Shown here piece after piece: positions 7,537-17,917 of a DNA stretch of 64,000 nt; positions within the stretch are counted from its first letter, which is position 1; each line of letters begins with the position of its first letter. Where the stretch lies: positions 186,001 to 250,000 of the forward strand of contig NZ_QUNI01000002.1 in the NCBI RefSeq assembly GCF_003385115.1, written 5' to 3'. The notes below the pieces were generated by a model. It was not told the origin of the DNA and ran no database searches. It saw nothing but the letters and a program-made list of their open reading frames with translations. The position numbers were made by a program, and so were the translations under genes. This stretch comes from Flavobacterium aquicola (GTDB lineage: Bacteria > Bacteroidota > Bacteroidia > Flavobacteriales > Flavobacteriaceae).

Positions 7537-10536
7537 TTAAAAAGTTACATTTAATCCTAAAGTTATGCCTGTAGTACTTGGATATTTATCCCTGTTGTCC
7601 ATTCCTTGAGACGTAGGATCTTCTCTTTTTATTTCAGGATCTAATCCCTTGTATTTTGTAAATGTGGCTAGATTGTTTCCAGATACATACAATCTCATTG
7701 CATTTAAAAATTTAAATGGCTCAACATCAAAATTATAAGATAACGTTACATTATCTACCTTTACATAATCTCCTTGTTCAATATAATAACTTACGTAAGT
7801 TGGATCATAATTTAGTACCGCCTTATCATACACTTTGTCAAATGATGAAGCTAACATATTATAATCGGTTTTAGAATTTGCATAAAACATACGCTGACTA
7901 TTTAGTATTTGAAAATCGAAAGCTCCTGTCAACACTACACTTAAATCAAATTTTTTGTAGCTAAAAGTATTGGTCCAACCTGCATAATATTGCGGAATAC
8001 CATTCCCTAAATATTGCTTATTAGTATCATTGTACATAGAAGGATCAAGTGTTTTTCTTGTACCGTCTGGCAATTCAACAATCCATTTTCCATCATTAGT
8101 AATATCTACCGATTTTAGGCCCCAAAAATTACCTAATGATTGACCAACTTCTAATCTATGTGTATCAAATGAAATTGGATCCCCTGTGTTTCCTCTATTT
8201 ATATAATCTCCTTCAATTTTATATAAATCATTAGAAAGACTTGTTAATTCATTTTTATTGTGTGAAAAAGTCATTGAGGAACTCCAAGTAAAATTATTCG
8301 TTTTTACAGGAATGGTATTTAGTAGAATTTCGATACCTTTATTTTCCATTTTCCCAACATTAGCAATAGTCCAATCATATACATTAGGAGGTTTGGGCAC
8401 AGAGTATCTCCATAACATATCACTTGTTTTTTTACTATACACATCAACACTTCCGCTGATTCTATTATTAAAAAATCCAAAATCAAGACCTAAATTTACT
8501 TCTGCCGTTTTCTCCCAACGCAAATCAGGATTTGGATTGCTGGCTGGCTGTAATCCCCTTACCCATTTTCCATCATTATAAAAATAGCCTTCATAATTGT
8601 ACAATGTCAGTGACATATAAGAGTCATTAGGTATTACTCCTGTTTCTCCATAACCTGCTCTTAGTTTTAAAGTATTTATAGCAGTAACATTTTCTAGAAA
8701 AGATTCTTTGTTTATACTCCATCCCGCAGAAACTGCTGGGAAATTACCCCATTGGTAATTTTCACCAAATTTAGAAGATCCCTCTCTCCTGATACTAACT
8801 AATAAATCGTATTTACTATTAAAGTTATAGTTAACTCTACCAAAGAATCCAATTAATGTATTATCATTTTTATAACTATCCATCCTTGCTAATCCATCAG
8901 TCAAAGCATTTCCTGTATTCAAATTATTATAGGTAAAAGCATCAGTAGGGAAATCAGAATTACTAGCCGAAAATCCTTGATTTACATTATATTGATAACT
9001 ATAACCTCCTAATACTGTAAATTCATGTTTGTCTAAAATTTTATGGTATTTGGATGTTATCTCAACTAAATCATTATCACTCGTACCTGTATCCCTGGAA
9101 GCCACACCATTTCGTGAATTTATAGTATTTGAATAATGTTTTTTGGTTTCATAATACCCATTAAAGCCTGTATTTTTATTTTTTGAGAACTGTGCTCCCA
9201 CATCCCATCCTGGTAATAAATCAAGAGTTAAATTAGCAGTAAATCTCTGCCATGTTTCATTTCTATCTTGTTTTGTTTCATTCATGATAGCAACAGGATT
9301 ATAATACTGAAACTTTTTTTGAGTAGGATAATCTCCTTCATAGGTTCCATCTGGGCTGTATACAGGAGCTGAAGGATTTCTAATCATAGCTTGTCTATAA
9401 GCATAAGCAGCTCTTTCTTCATCAAGACCCATATTTCGGGTACCATTAAGTAAGCTTAAATTAATTTTTAACTTATCTTTTAACATCGTATGATTTACAT
9501 CAAATGAAAATCGATACTCCTTATTAAATGTATTGTTAAAAACTCCTGTTTCGTTAACATAATTAAGATTTACTATATAATTTGTCTTAGCCGATCCACC
9601 TTTTAAAGCTAAATTGTGGTTTTGAGCAAATCCACTTCCAGATATTTCGTCTAACCAATTGGTATCAGCACCACCATCGTCATAAGCTATTCTTAATCCT
9701 TGAGCACGAAAATTTCTTTGTTGTGTGGCATCCAAAAAATCAGCCTTATTATAAAAATTATTTATTGTAGCAAATGTAGAATAGGTAATGGTTGGTGCAG
9801 TTTCTTTATTCACCGTTTTTGTCGTAATAAGAATTACTCCATTTGCCCCTCTTGTACCATAAATAGCCGCTGCAGAGGCATCCTTCAATACATCTATAGA
9901 AGCGATTTCATTTGGCGCAACTGTATCAATGCTTCCAGGTACACCATTAATTAATACAAGAGGTGCAGCTGACCCTTGTAAAGTAGAAATTCCACGCAAA
10001 GTAATATTTGGTCCTGATCCTGGATCTCCAGAACCATTACTAATTGTTAAACCAGCCACTTTTCCTTTAATAAGATCGGAAGCATCTTTAATATTCCCCT
10101 TAATAAAATCCTTTTCCTTTACACTAGCGATTGCAGTGGTAACTCTAGATTTTTTCTGAGTTCCATACCCTACTACTACCACTTCATTTAATTGTTCGTT
10201 ACTTTCTTTAAGAACTATATTTATCTGACTGCGGTTTGCAATATCGATCTCCTGAGTTAAAAAACCTAAATAGCTAAAAACTAATTTAGAATCTGATTTT
10301 TTAACTGTAATCTCATATTTTCCATCAAAATCAGATAATACACCGCCAGGCGTATTTTTTTCCGAAATCGTAACTCCCGAAAGTGGCACTCCATTAATAT
10401 CCTTAATAGAGCCTTGAATCGTTTTTTGCGCAAATGAGGTAAAAAAAGTTAAAAGCAAAAAAGTGGTCAATCCAATTTTTCCCTTCCAAAATTTACCTTC
10501 AAAAATCTGCATTGCTGAAAGGTTAGTAAAATTCAT
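7537..10536 (-). CDS. SusC/RagA family TonB-dependent transporter
   Basis: 999 residues. A long N-terminal region with a signal peptide ends near FTSFAQ. It is followed by a CarboxypepD_reg-like domain (about 38-115, IKDINGVPLSGVTISEKNTPGG), the TonB-box-like region EVVVVGYGTQ, the plug (VLINGVPGSIDTVAPNEIASIDVLKDASAAAIYGTRGANGVILI) and the beta-barrel ending in a C-terminal Phe. The start at 10536 is used; an internal Met at residue 9 is also possible. First gene of the unit; operator A and a -7 element lie about 75-140 bp upstream. Imports the ligand bound by the SusD partner. Confidence 0.95.
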   Translation of the reverse strand: MNFTNLSAMQIFEGKFWKGKIGLTTFLLLTFFTSFAQKTIQGSIKDINGVPLSGVTISEKNTPGGVLSDFDGKYEITVKKSDSKLVFSYLGFLTQEIDIANRSQINIVLKESNEQLNEVVVVGYGTQKKSRVTTAIASVKEKDFIKGNIKDASDLIKGKVAGLTISNGSGDPGSGPNITLRGISTLQGSAAPLVLINGVPGSIDTVAPNEIASIDVLKDASAAAIYGTRGANGVILITTKTVNKETAPTITYSTFATINNFYNKADFLDATQQRNFRAQGLRIAYDDGGADTNWLDEISGSGFAQNHNLALKGGSAKTNYIVNLNYVNETGVFNNTFNKEYRFSFDVNHTMLKDKLKINLSLLNGTRNMGLDEERAAYAYRQAMIRNPSAPVYSPDGTYEGDYPTQKKFQYYNPVAIMNETKQDRNETWQRFTANLTLDLLPGWDVGAQFSKNKNTGFNGYYETKKHYSNTINSRNGVASRDTGTSDNDLVEITSKYHKILDKHEFTVLGGYSYQYNVNQGFSASNSDFPTDAFTYNNLNTGNALTDGLARMDSYKNDNTLIGFFGRVNYNFNSKYDLLVSIRREGSSKFGENYQWGNFPAVSAGWSINKESFLENVTAINTLKLRAGYGETGVIPNDSYMSLTLYNYEGYFYNDGKWVRGLQPASNPNPDLRWEKTAEVNLGLDFGFFNNRISGSVDVYSKKTSDMLWRYSVPKPPNVYDWTIANVGKMENKGIEILLNTIPVKTNNFTWSSSMTFSHNKNELTSLSNDLYKIEGDYINRGNTGDPISFDTHRLEVGQSLGNFWGLKSVDITNDGKWIVELPDGTRKTLDPSMYNDTNKQYLGNGIPQYYAGWTNTFSYKKFDLSVVLTGAFDFQILNSQRMFYANSKTDYNMLASSFDKVYDKAVLNYDPTYVSYYIEQGDYVKVDNVTLSYNFDVEPFKFLNAMRLYVSGNNLATFTKYKGLDPEIKREDPTSQGMDNRDKYPSTTGITLGLNVTF

Positions 10537-10612
10537 AGCTTTTGTTTTGGTTATGGTTAAAAAATTCCTTTTTGTTAATTCACAAAAATCATTTGTGTAA
10601 TTTAAACACTTG

Positions 10613-10677
10613 TAAAATTAGATTATAAATGCAACAACAAACACCAACAATTTATCCTAAACCAATATTATATTATC
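10613..10677 (-). promoter_or_regulatory. Operator/promoter A (upstream of SusC1)
   Basis: On the minus strand the 26-bp operator spans 10677-10652: GATAA, 16 bp (TATAATATTGGTTTAG), GATAA. Exactly 31 bp further is TAATTTTA (10620-10613), a -7 element of the TAnnTTTG type with a final A. The same arrangement occurs at four other places in the window. The half-sites are direct repeats 21 bp apart, as for AraC-family activators. The leader to the ATG is about 70 nt. Confidence 0.8.
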
Positions 10678-11003
10678 CTTTTATTCTATTAATTCACCCA
10701 AATCTGAATAAATTAAACACTAACAAAAAAATATTGTTAATTCTGTAATAATAATTCATACTTATTAATGATATAAGTAAAAAATAAAGGAAGCCTGCAA
10801 AAAATTAACATCTTAAAATTTTACACATTATAAAACCTTTTACAAAAAAAATTATCAAAAGACAAATAAAAAAGACCATTACATCATATTAAAATAATTT
10901 ATGATGTGATGGTCTTTTTTAATTCGGAACTATCTATTTCAAAGGTATTTCAGGAATTTCAACACCCAAGTCAATTGTTTTTACATTTCAATAAATGAAT
11001 AAA
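10678..11003. other. Intergenic region between the M61 stop and operator A
   Basis: AT-rich DNA with no coding potential. It holds the terminator at 10868-10920. The remaining part, between the terminator and operator A, shows no further recognisable feature. Confidence 0.6.
10868..10920. terminator. Bidirectional terminator after the M61 gene
   Basis: AAAAAAGACCAT-t-ACATCAT (10868-10887) pairs with ATGATGT-g-ATGGTCTTTTTT (10901-10920) with one mismatch and a 13-nt AT-rich loop. It separates the long hydroxyproline/peptidase unit from the SusC1 promoter. Confidence 0.9.
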
Positions 11004-12590
11004 TTATTTACTGCTCAGCCAAGACTGTAACATCTTTTGCTGCGTATCATTGACTGAATCCAAAAACTGGAACGAGTACTTTTTTGTTTTAGAATCAGAA
11101 TCTAATTGTACTTTCATTTTTAAACCAGCATAGGATAAATACTTGTCATAATTAATCTCTTTCGTAGTGTAAACGTACTCAAATACATCTGCCAGTGAGA
11201 TTCCTGCAATGGTTTCGCAGGCATTCTGGAATTCAGCATCTGTAAATCCGCGTTGTAATTTTTTATAGTATTCCCAATAAAGAAACTGCATCACATTGTC
11301 CAAAGATTTTTTGTTCTGCGTTGCCTGACGAATGGCAAAATCAAGAATCAGGCCTGCAGCAGGTCCTTTTTCATAATACGATATTGCTCTATTGGCATCT
11401 TCTCCTTGTTTTCCAAAAGGCCCGTCACTCCAGGTTTCATAACTAGCCTGCGTTAATGACTGATAAAATCTGCCTGGGCTGTTTTCAAAAGCGTTAATAC
11501 TGCCCTCGAAATAATTAAATAAAGTCTGATCACTTACAAGTCCCGCTCTTTTTACAATTAGGTATTCATAATACACAGACAGTCCTTCGCTTACCCATAA
11601 AAGGTTTGTTTTACTGCCTTTATCATAATCAAATGGTCCTAATTCAAAAGGTCTTATTCTTTTTACGTTATAGTGATGAAAATATTCATGAGCCAAAAAA
11701 TTCATCATGGTATTCATGGCATCAGGATTGTCTAATCCGTTTCCATCAAAACTTATAGTTGTATTATTTAAGTGTTCAATACCGCCCTGACCAGGACCGA
11801 TTCCTATAAATGTATATTGCTTGTATGGAATATCGCCGATAATCGCTGCTGCAGATTCTACTACTTTCTTTAAATTATTCATGAAAGTAATTTTATCAAA
11901 ACTGCCCAATTTATATCCAATGAAACGGTGCTCAATTCCATTCACTTTGAATGATGGCAATTCTTCTAAATCACCAATTAAAAGAGGACAATCATACAAA
12001 ATATCGAAATCAGGTGCTGTGAATTCATTCTCTTTTCCTGCGGCCTGATCTAAACCTGTTGCTATTTTGAATCCTTTTTTAACTCCCGATATTTTTACAG
12101 AAACAGGAATATTTATATGTCCGTTGATATACACAAACAAACTATTTGGGATAATATAAGCATGCGTCTCATCTAGATAACTATTGGCAACAAACTGCTT
12201 ATCGGCTTTTACATCGTAGCTCAATGTAAATGGTCTTCCTTTTTCAGTTTTAATCTGCCATGTATTTTCATTTATGTTTTTTACAGCCAGATTTTCACTA
12301 TTGCTTTTGGTTGCAAAATTCTCCACCATTTTACTATAACTCATTATTTGATAATAGCCTGGCATCCAATTTGGCATTTTGAAATCAATAGTCTCCTCTT
12401 TCCAGCCCGAGCAGCTAAGTTCAACATGAAAATAATGATTCTCAGGATTTGGCATGGAAACTGTATACCTCAAAACAGGGTTTATAGATTGTGCTTGTGC
12501 AGTATTATTTACAATAAAAAATACATTCAATGATAAAACAAAAAGAAATATAGTTCTGTATTTATTATATATGGCTGATAGATTTTTCAT
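11004..12590 (-). CDS. M61 family metallopeptidase (glycyl aminopeptidase-like)
   Basis: 528 residues from the start at 12590 (MKNLSAIYNKYRTIFLF, hydrophobic signal, probable cleavage after TAQAQ). A Met eight codons upstream would overlap the preceding GH127 gene. The N-terminal M61 beta domain carries MPNPENHYFHVELSC and PNWMPGYYQIMSYSK. The catalytic domain has LAHEYFHHYNVKRIRP (HExxH) and WVSEGLSVYYEYL with the third zinc ligand Glu. M61 enzymes release N-terminal Gly/Ala-type residues. Unlike many members it lacks a clear C-terminal PDZ domain. Secreted or periplasmic. Last gene of the unit; probably trims peptides in the same pathway. Confidence 0.9.
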   Translation of the reverse strand: MKNLSAIYNKYRTIFLFVLSLNVFFIVNNTAQAQSINPVLRYTVSMPNPENHYFHVELSCSGWKEETIDFKMPNWMPGYYQIMSYSKMVENFATKSNSENLAVKNINENTWQIKTEKGRPFTLSYDVKADKQFVANSYLDETHAYIIPNSLFVYINGHINIPVSVKISGVKKGFKIATGLDQAAGKENEFTAPDFDILYDCPLLIGDLEELPSFKVNGIEHRFIGYKLGSFDKITFMNNLKKVVESAAAIIGDIPYKQYTFIGIGPGQGGIEHLNNTTISFDGNGLDNPDAMNTMMNFLAHEYFHHYNVKRIRPFELGPFDYDKGSKTNLLWVSEGLSVYYEYLIVKRAGLVSDQTLFNYFEGSINAFENSPGRFYQSLTQASYETWSDGPFGKQGEDANRAISYYEKGPAAGLILDFAIRQATQNKKSLDNVMQFLYWEYYKKLQRGFTDAEFQNACETIAGISLADVFEYVYTTKEINYDKYLSYAGLKMKVQLDSDSKTKKYSFQFLDSVNDTQQKMLQSWLSSK

Positions 12591-12598
12591 GAATTTCA

Positions 12599-14995
12599 CT
12601 AATTTACAATCCATTCATGAATCCCCGATGATTTATCAACTGGCAATTGCACTTCCATCTTTAAAGCTGTAGTTGTTACAGGTTCAAATTGTACTGAATT
12701 ATATTTATCCTTAGCTATTTCAGAAATAGAGATGTTCTTTACAGGAACCCATTCCTCTCCTTTTTTATAAAATAACTTCCATGATGCTGGAACTGCACAG
12801 CCACCCCAAGGCGTATCATCATACCAATACACTCGGGAAGATGAAACTGTATAGGCTTTATCAAAATCATATTGTACAAATTCGGCTGAATTATTTTTTG
12901 GCCACCAATGTAAATAATTAGCCTCTTTATCAGCAGAATTAGCCGGCTCGTATTGGTCGTTTAAAGCTTTTAGCATTAATTTACTTCTGGATGAAGAACT
13001 TACCACACTTCGTGATGCAATAGTACTCGCAGGTTTTGGATTTGATGCAGATGCCTCATACGGAATCCAAACTTCCATTTCATTGCTTCCTCTGTTATTC
13101 CAAGCATAATAAGGAATAGCATTTACCACACTTTTGGTCTGTTTTAGTTCTTCGCTGTTCTCTATTCTGCTGGAAGTTAAACCTACTGTCGAAAGTTCTA
13201 AAATACCATTTAACTTGTCTGCTTTATAACTCTCCGTTACAGCAGCATTTTTATCTACAACAATACTCTGCACACTTTTGTCCGGCTGATCAAATCCTTC
13301 AAGGCAGTACACAATAGGTCCTTTCTGCAATGCAAACCTATCAGTATCTGATTTTACATTCTCGTTTGCAAGTACTTTTTGAATTGGCATAGGAAAATCT
13401 ACAATTACTTTATCTCCTTTGGCCCATTTACGATTAATAACAGCATAGCCTTTCTCAACAGTATAATCTATTTTTTTTCCATTCACTGAAATAGGAATCT
13501 GTACAGAATTACTATCTGTAAAACGGTATAAATCACTGGATACCGGCTTGTTTACTGCCCAGCCTGGTATACGGATGTGTACTGAAAAACTCGCCGTTTT
13601 GGAAGGATCTACATTCAATGCAACACTTCCGTTCCAAGGGTAATTTGTCTGCTGTGTTAATGAAACTTTTGCAGCATCAAGATTTACATCCATTGTATTG
13701 CTCATAAAAAGATTTACATATAAATCATTTGCGTTGTGAGCATAAACATAACCTGGAACTGATGGCAAAAATCTAGTAACATTAGAGATACAGCAGGCAC
13801 AGCTAAACCATTCTCCACGCTGATGCTGCCCCAATGAAGCTAAAGGATTTGGATAGAAAAAATGATCCCCGCTTAATGAAACACCAGACAGTAAACCATT
13901 ATATAAAGTGCGTTCCAGAACATCAATATATTTTGAATCTCCATGCAGTAAAAACATTCTTAAATTCCAATATACATTACCAATCGATGCACATGTTTCT
14001 GCATAAGCTGACATATTAGGCAATTCGTATGCTGCACCAAATGCTTCTCCCGCTCCAGTAGCTCCTATTCCTCCTGTAATGTATAGTTTTGTATCGACTA
14101 CATCGCCCCAGATATTATCAATGGAACTAAGGTATTGCTTATTACCCGTTAACGCAGCTACATCAGCCATACCCGTGTACATATATGCCGCACGAACTGC
14201 ATGACCTACTGCAGTTTTTTGATCCACTACTTTTTTATCGGCCTGATTGTATGTATCTCCTCCAGGTCCTCGAACATCCAAAAAGAATTTGGCTAAATCA
14301 AGGTATTTTTTTTCTTTGGTAACACGATATAATTTTACCAAACCCATTTCTACAATCTGGTGTCCTGGATAAATCTGCAATTTTCCCTGACCAAAATCCT
14401 TAACTAATAAATCCGCATTTTTTATTGCCACATTCAGCAGCGTACGTTTTCCTGTCGCTGTAAAATGAGCGGTTGCTGCTTCATATAAATGTCCCGCGTT
14501 ATAAAGTTCATGGCTAAGATCTTCATCTTTTACCCAGCGCTTATCTCCTATCCAGTCATGCGGATGCTCGGCATGAACAGTTCTAAAAGTATACAAATAA
14601 CCGTCTGGTTCCTGTGCTGCAGCAATTATTCCAACTAAAGTATCCAGCTGTTTTTCCAGAATAGGATTTTTTTTAACCTGCAGTCCATAAGATGCTCCTT
14701 CTATCAATTTATATACATCGGTATCATCAAAAGGAAATTCGGTAAGTTTATCTCCAGGAATTGTTTTCGAAGCTCTCAAAAAATTATTGATCCGCCCCGT
14801 TTCCCTGCACTTTTTTAAAATATAAGGAATAGTAACCGATGCATTAACTTCAATCTTTGGTTTCCAAAAATCATCTGTCAAATGAACGTGTGTAAAATCC
14901 ACTGGCTGAATTGGATAATCATTCTTTTGAGAATAGGCTACGCTGCTTATCCCTATCAAAATTGTCAATGCGGTCTTTTTTATATTCGGTATCAT
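12599..14995 (-). CDS. GH127 beta-L-arabinofuranosidase with C-terminal F5/8-type module
   Basis: 798 residues with a signal peptide (ISSVAYSQ). The (alpha/alpha)6 catalytic domain (DUF1680) covers about 25-620. Zinc/thiol site residues are visible: Glu333 and Cys335 in YAETCASIGN, and Cys399, Cys401 and Cys402 in WFSCACCISN. This matches the Cys-x-Cys-Cys plus Glu arrangement of Bifidobacterium longum HypBA1, in which the middle Cys is the nucleophile. HypBA1 releases arabinose from beta-linked arabinofuranosides on hydroxyproline. The C-terminal 130 residues (FVQYDFDKAYTVSSSRVYW) look like a discoidin/F5/8 carbohydrate-binding fold. It shares a transcription unit with hydroxyproline catabolism, which agrees with this substrate. 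Confidence 0.92.
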   Translation of the reverse strand: MIPNIKKTALTILIGISSVAYSQKNDYPIQPVDFTHVHLTDDFWKPKIEVNASVTIPYILKKCRETGRINNFLRASKTIPGDKLTEFPFDDTDVYKLIEGASYGLQVKKNPILEKQLDTLVGIIAAAQEPDGYLYTFRTVHAEHPHDWIGDKRWVKDEDLSHELYNAGHLYEAATAHFTATGKRTLLNVAIKNADLLVKDFGQGKLQIYPGHQIVEMGLVKLYRVTKEKKYLDLAKFFLDVRGPGGDTYNQADKKVVDQKTAVGHAVRAAYMYTGMADVAALTGNKQYLSSIDNIWGDVVDTKLYITGGIGATGAGEAFGAAYELPNMSAYAETCASIGNVYWNLRMFLLHGDSKYIDVLERTLYNGLLSGVSLSGDHFFYPNPLASLGQHQRGEWFSCACCISNVTRFLPSVPGYVYAHNANDLYVNLFMSNTMDVNLDAAKVSLTQQTNYPWNGSVALNVDPSKTASFSVHIRIPGWAVNKPVSSDLYRFTDSNSVQIPISVNGKKIDYTVEKGYAVINRKWAKGDKVIVDFPMPIQKVLANENVKSDTDRFALQKGPIVYCLEGFDQPDKSVQSIVVDKNAAVTESYKADKLNGILELSTVGLTSSRIENSEELKQTKSVVNAIPYYAWNNRGSNEMEVWIPYEASASNPKPASTIASRSVVSSSSRSKLMLKALNDQYEPANSADKEANYLHWWPKNNSAEFVQYDFDKAYTVSSSRVYWYDDTPWGGCAVPASWKLFYKKGEEWVPVKNISISEIAKDKYNSVQFEPVTTTALKMEVQLPVDKSSGIHEWIVN

Positions 14996-15050
14996 TATAG
15001 AAATGTTTTAATCGTTAATGTTTGATTACTCAGCCACGCTTAGCTGTAAT

Positions 15051-16460
15051 TTACTTTCCTTTATTTACGAAGTAGTAATAAATTGGAATTCCTAAGAGCA
15101 CTATTGCTAATCCTGGCAGAGAAGAATTGTACTTGTATATTAATAACATAATGCAGATGCTGGAAGCTGCAAGGATATAAATAGCAGGTAATACTGGATA
15201 TCCAATTGCTTTGTACGGTCTTTCTAATTCCGGTTTTGTTTTTCTTAATCTAAAAATACCCGCTATGGTTAAAATGTAAAAAATTAAAACAACAAATATT
15301 ACATAATCCAGCAGTTCATTGTATTTACCGCTTAAACAAAGCACCGATGCCCAAATACACTGAATCCACAATGCTTTTCCAGGGACTCCATTTTTATTCA
15401 GTTTTGATAATTTTTTAAAAAACAGACCATCTTTAGCCATTCGGTGATAGACTCTTGCTCCTGAAAGTATCAATCCGTTATTACAGCCAAAAGTAGAAAT
15501 CATCAATAATACAGCGATAATATAAGTTCCTGAGCTTCCAAAAATATGCTGGGAAGCGACAACACCAACGCGGTCATTTTCAGCATGTGCAATCTCGTCC
15601 AGTGTAAGTACTGACAAGTACATCATATTAGTTGCAACATAAATAATAGTTACAATCAGCGTTCCAAGAAAAAGGCTTCGGCCAATGTTTTTAGAAGGAT
15701 TTTTTATTTCGCGGGCAATAAACGTAACATTATTCCATGAATCACTGCTAAACAAACTGCCAACAAGACTCGCCGCAACAGCTCCCATTATTGCAAATCC
15801 CGAATACGGAACAAGTGTATTTCCTTCTAACTTATTTATCGAAAAACCGGAACTCCAATTCGCTTTCCAAATATCAGCTTTTGCTCCCAGTATAAAACCA
15901 AAAATGATAAGACCAAACAAGGCAATCAGCTTTACCATTGTAAAAACGGTCTGGATAATTTTCCCTTCTTTAACCCCTCTGGTATTAACATACGTAAGAA
16001 AAACAACTAGAATAATAGAGGTTAACTGCGCAGCTGATATCTGTAAAATTCCTAAATCTAAAATTATATTATTCTCACTCAAGGAAGGAAAAACATAAGC
16101 TGCAAATTTGCTGAAAGCAACACCAACCGCAGCAATAGAACCCGTTTGTATTACTGCGAAAAAACTCCAGCCGTATAAAAACCCTGTAAGCGAATTAAAA
16201 GATTCTCTTAAATAAACGTACTGCCCTCCGGCTTTTGGAAACATACTGCTTAATTCTCCATAGCTCAAAGCCGCCGCTATTGTAAGGAAACCTGTAAGCA
16301 GCCATACCAGCAGTAAAGCACCAGCCGATCCTACATTGCGGACAATATCAGCACTTACTATAAAAATTCCTGATCCAATCATTGATCCAGCAACTATCAT
16401 AGTTGCATCTAATAAGCCTAGTGACCGCTTAAAATTGTTTTTCTTTGTTGAAGATTTCAT
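15051..16460 (-). CDS. APC superfamily amino-acid permease
   Basis: 469 residues, about 12 transmembrane helices. The first helix carries the APC substrate-binding signature IVAGSMIGSGIFIVSADI, and the region LFSSDSWNNVTFIAREIKNPSKNIGRSLFLGT is typical of the LAT/YfnA-like branch. Inner-membrane import of an amino acid or short peptide derivative. It lies between the D-hydroxyproline dehydrogenase and the GH127 gene, so hydroxyproline or a Hyp-containing product is the likely cargo (inference). It is the only cytoplasmic-membrane transporter in the locus. Confidence 0.9.
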   Translation of the reverse strand: MKSSTKKNNFKRSLGLLDATMIVAGSMIGSGIFIVSADIVRNVGSAGALLLVWLLTGFLTIAAALSYGELSSMFPKAGGQYVYLRESFNSLTGFLYGWSFFAVIQTGSIAAVGVAFSKFAAYVFPSLSENNIILDLGILQISAAQLTSIILVVFLTYVNTRGVKEGKIIQTVFTMVKLIALFGLIIFGFILGAKADIWKANWSSGFSINKLEGNTLVPYSGFAIMGAVAASLVGSLFSSDSWNNVTFIAREIKNPSKNIGRSLFLGTLIVTIIYVATNMMYLSVLTLDEIAHAENDRVGVVASQHIFGSSGTYIIAVLLMISTFGCNNGLILSGARVYHRMAKDGLFFKKLSKLNKNGVPGKALWIQCIWASVLCLSGKYNELLDYVIFVVLIFYILTIAGIFRLRKTKPELERPYKAIGYPVLPAIYILAASSICIMLLIYKYNSSLPGLAIVLLGIPIYYYFVNKGK

Positions 16461-16642
16461 TTGTAGGTTGGTTAGTTATTTACTTTTTTTCATTTGTACT
16501 GCCTGGATGATGCAGTATTACTTTTTAAAATTTGGATTTAAAGATCCCTAAATCTTTTTCAATGGAACAACGATGATGGGTAATAAATTATACTATTAAT
16601 TTACACCAGAAAGTCAATCAGTATGAAAGGAACCACCCTTTT

Positions 16643-17893
16643 TTAATTAAATCTTTCTACGTCAAATGCTTTAATATCAATACTGGTCGGTTCTCTATTA
16701 ATTAATTGAGAAACTAATTTTCCCGTACCAGGACCAAGACTAAGCCCCATCATTGAATGTCCCGTTGCTATAACAACATTATTATATTTTTTTATTTTAC
16801 CGATGTAAGGAAGCCCATCTGCAGAACAAGGTCGGTAACCATACCAAATATCCTCTTGCAATGGTTTCTCTATATCAAATTCCGGCAGAAAATCTTTTAC
16901 CGCTTTTAGCACACCTTCTATACGGCCGTACTGAGGTTTTGCTGTCGTAGGAACAACTTCCATTGTACCTCCAAATCTAATTTTATTGCCATCCATAGGT
17001 GTAATGGCTACTCTTCCTTCGGCAAGAATCATTGGATGATTAACTTTATAAATAGAGTTTTCTAATGTTAAAGAGTAGCCTCGCCCTGGCATCAGCGATA
17101 TTTTTGCACCAACTAATTCAGCTATTTCTTTACTCCAGGCTCCTGTTGCAATAACAACATCATCAGCTGTATACGCTTCTTTATTTGTGATTACTTTTGT
17201 AACTGCTCCGTTCTCTTTTTCGAAAGAAGCTGCTGTTTCTCCATATTTAAAAGTAACCCCATTAGCCAATAAATATTCTTTTAAAACTTTCATCAGTTTG
17301 TCCGGATACACATGAGCATCACATTTAAACTGTAAAGCACCTATCGCATTAATTTTTGCCTGTGGCTCTAATGCCTGCAATTCGCTGTAATCTAATAAAC
17401 TTACATCCAATCCCAGCTGATGTGCTTTTTCAACTGTATGATGAGCATGTTTTGCCACGGCTTCTGTCTGAAAAACTTCGAGCATACCTTTGTGTTCGTA
17501 GCCAAATTCAAAACCTGGAATTTTATTCCATGCCTCAAATTCGTGCTGGCTTAATAATGAAATATCACGCAGCGGTATTGCAGACTTAATTACATTTGTT
17601 TCAGTGGCGCTTTTTGCAAAATTCAAACCCCAATCAATTAGTGCTTTATTAAATGACGGCTTTACATAAAAAGGACTTTTTGGGTTAAACATCCATTTGA
17701 AGCCCTGCCATATAATTCCTGGCGCGGCCAACGGTATAAAATGGCTGGGACATACGTATCCTGCATTTCCATAGGAACAGTTATTTTCAAAATTATCTTT
17801 ATCGATAACGGTGACTTTACAGCCACTCTGCTGCAAATAAAATGCTGAACTAAGTCCTATAATTCCTCCGCCAATAACTATAACATTTTTCAT
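16643..17893 (-). CDS. FAD-dependent D-amino-acid dehydrogenase, probable cis-4-hydroxy-D-proline dehydrogenase (HypO role)
   Basis: 416 residues, DadA/DAAO superfamily. The N-terminus has the dinucleotide motif VIGGGIIGLSSAFYLQQSG, and GHSMMGLSLGPGTGKLV near the C-terminus closes the FAD fold. It oxidises a D-amino acid to the imino acid and passes electrons to the respiratory chain. In a unit with an epimerase, a DHDPS-like deaminase and a 2-oxoglutarate semialdehyde dehydrogenase, the substrate should be cis-4-hydroxy-D-proline, giving pyrroline-4-hydroxy-2-carboxylate. It is a single-subunit type, with no small ferredoxin-like partner. D-proline or D-alanine activity cannot be excluded from sequence. 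Confidence 0.85.
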   Translation of the reverse strand: MKNVIVIGGGIIGLSSAFYLQQSGCKVTVIDKDNFENNCSYGNAGYVCPSHFIPLAAPGIIWQGFKWMFNPKSPFYVKPSFNKALIDWGLNFAKSATETNVIKSAIPLRDISLLSQHEFEAWNKIPGFEFGYEHKGMLEVFQTEAVAKHAHHTVEKAHQLGLDVSLLDYSELQALEPQAKINAIGALQFKCDAHVYPDKLMKVLKEYLLANGVTFKYGETAASFEKENGAVTKVITNKEAYTADDVVIATGAWSKEIAELVGAKISLMPGRGYSLTLENSIYKVNHPMILAEGRVAITPMDGNKIRFGGTMEVVPTTAKPQYGRIEGVLKAVKDFLPEFDIEKPLQEDIWYGYRPCSADGLPYIGKIKKYNNVVIATGHSMMGLSLGPGTGKLVSQLINREPTSIDIKAFDVERFN

Positions 17894-17917
17894 AACTAAA
17901 TTCTTTATCTGGTTTTA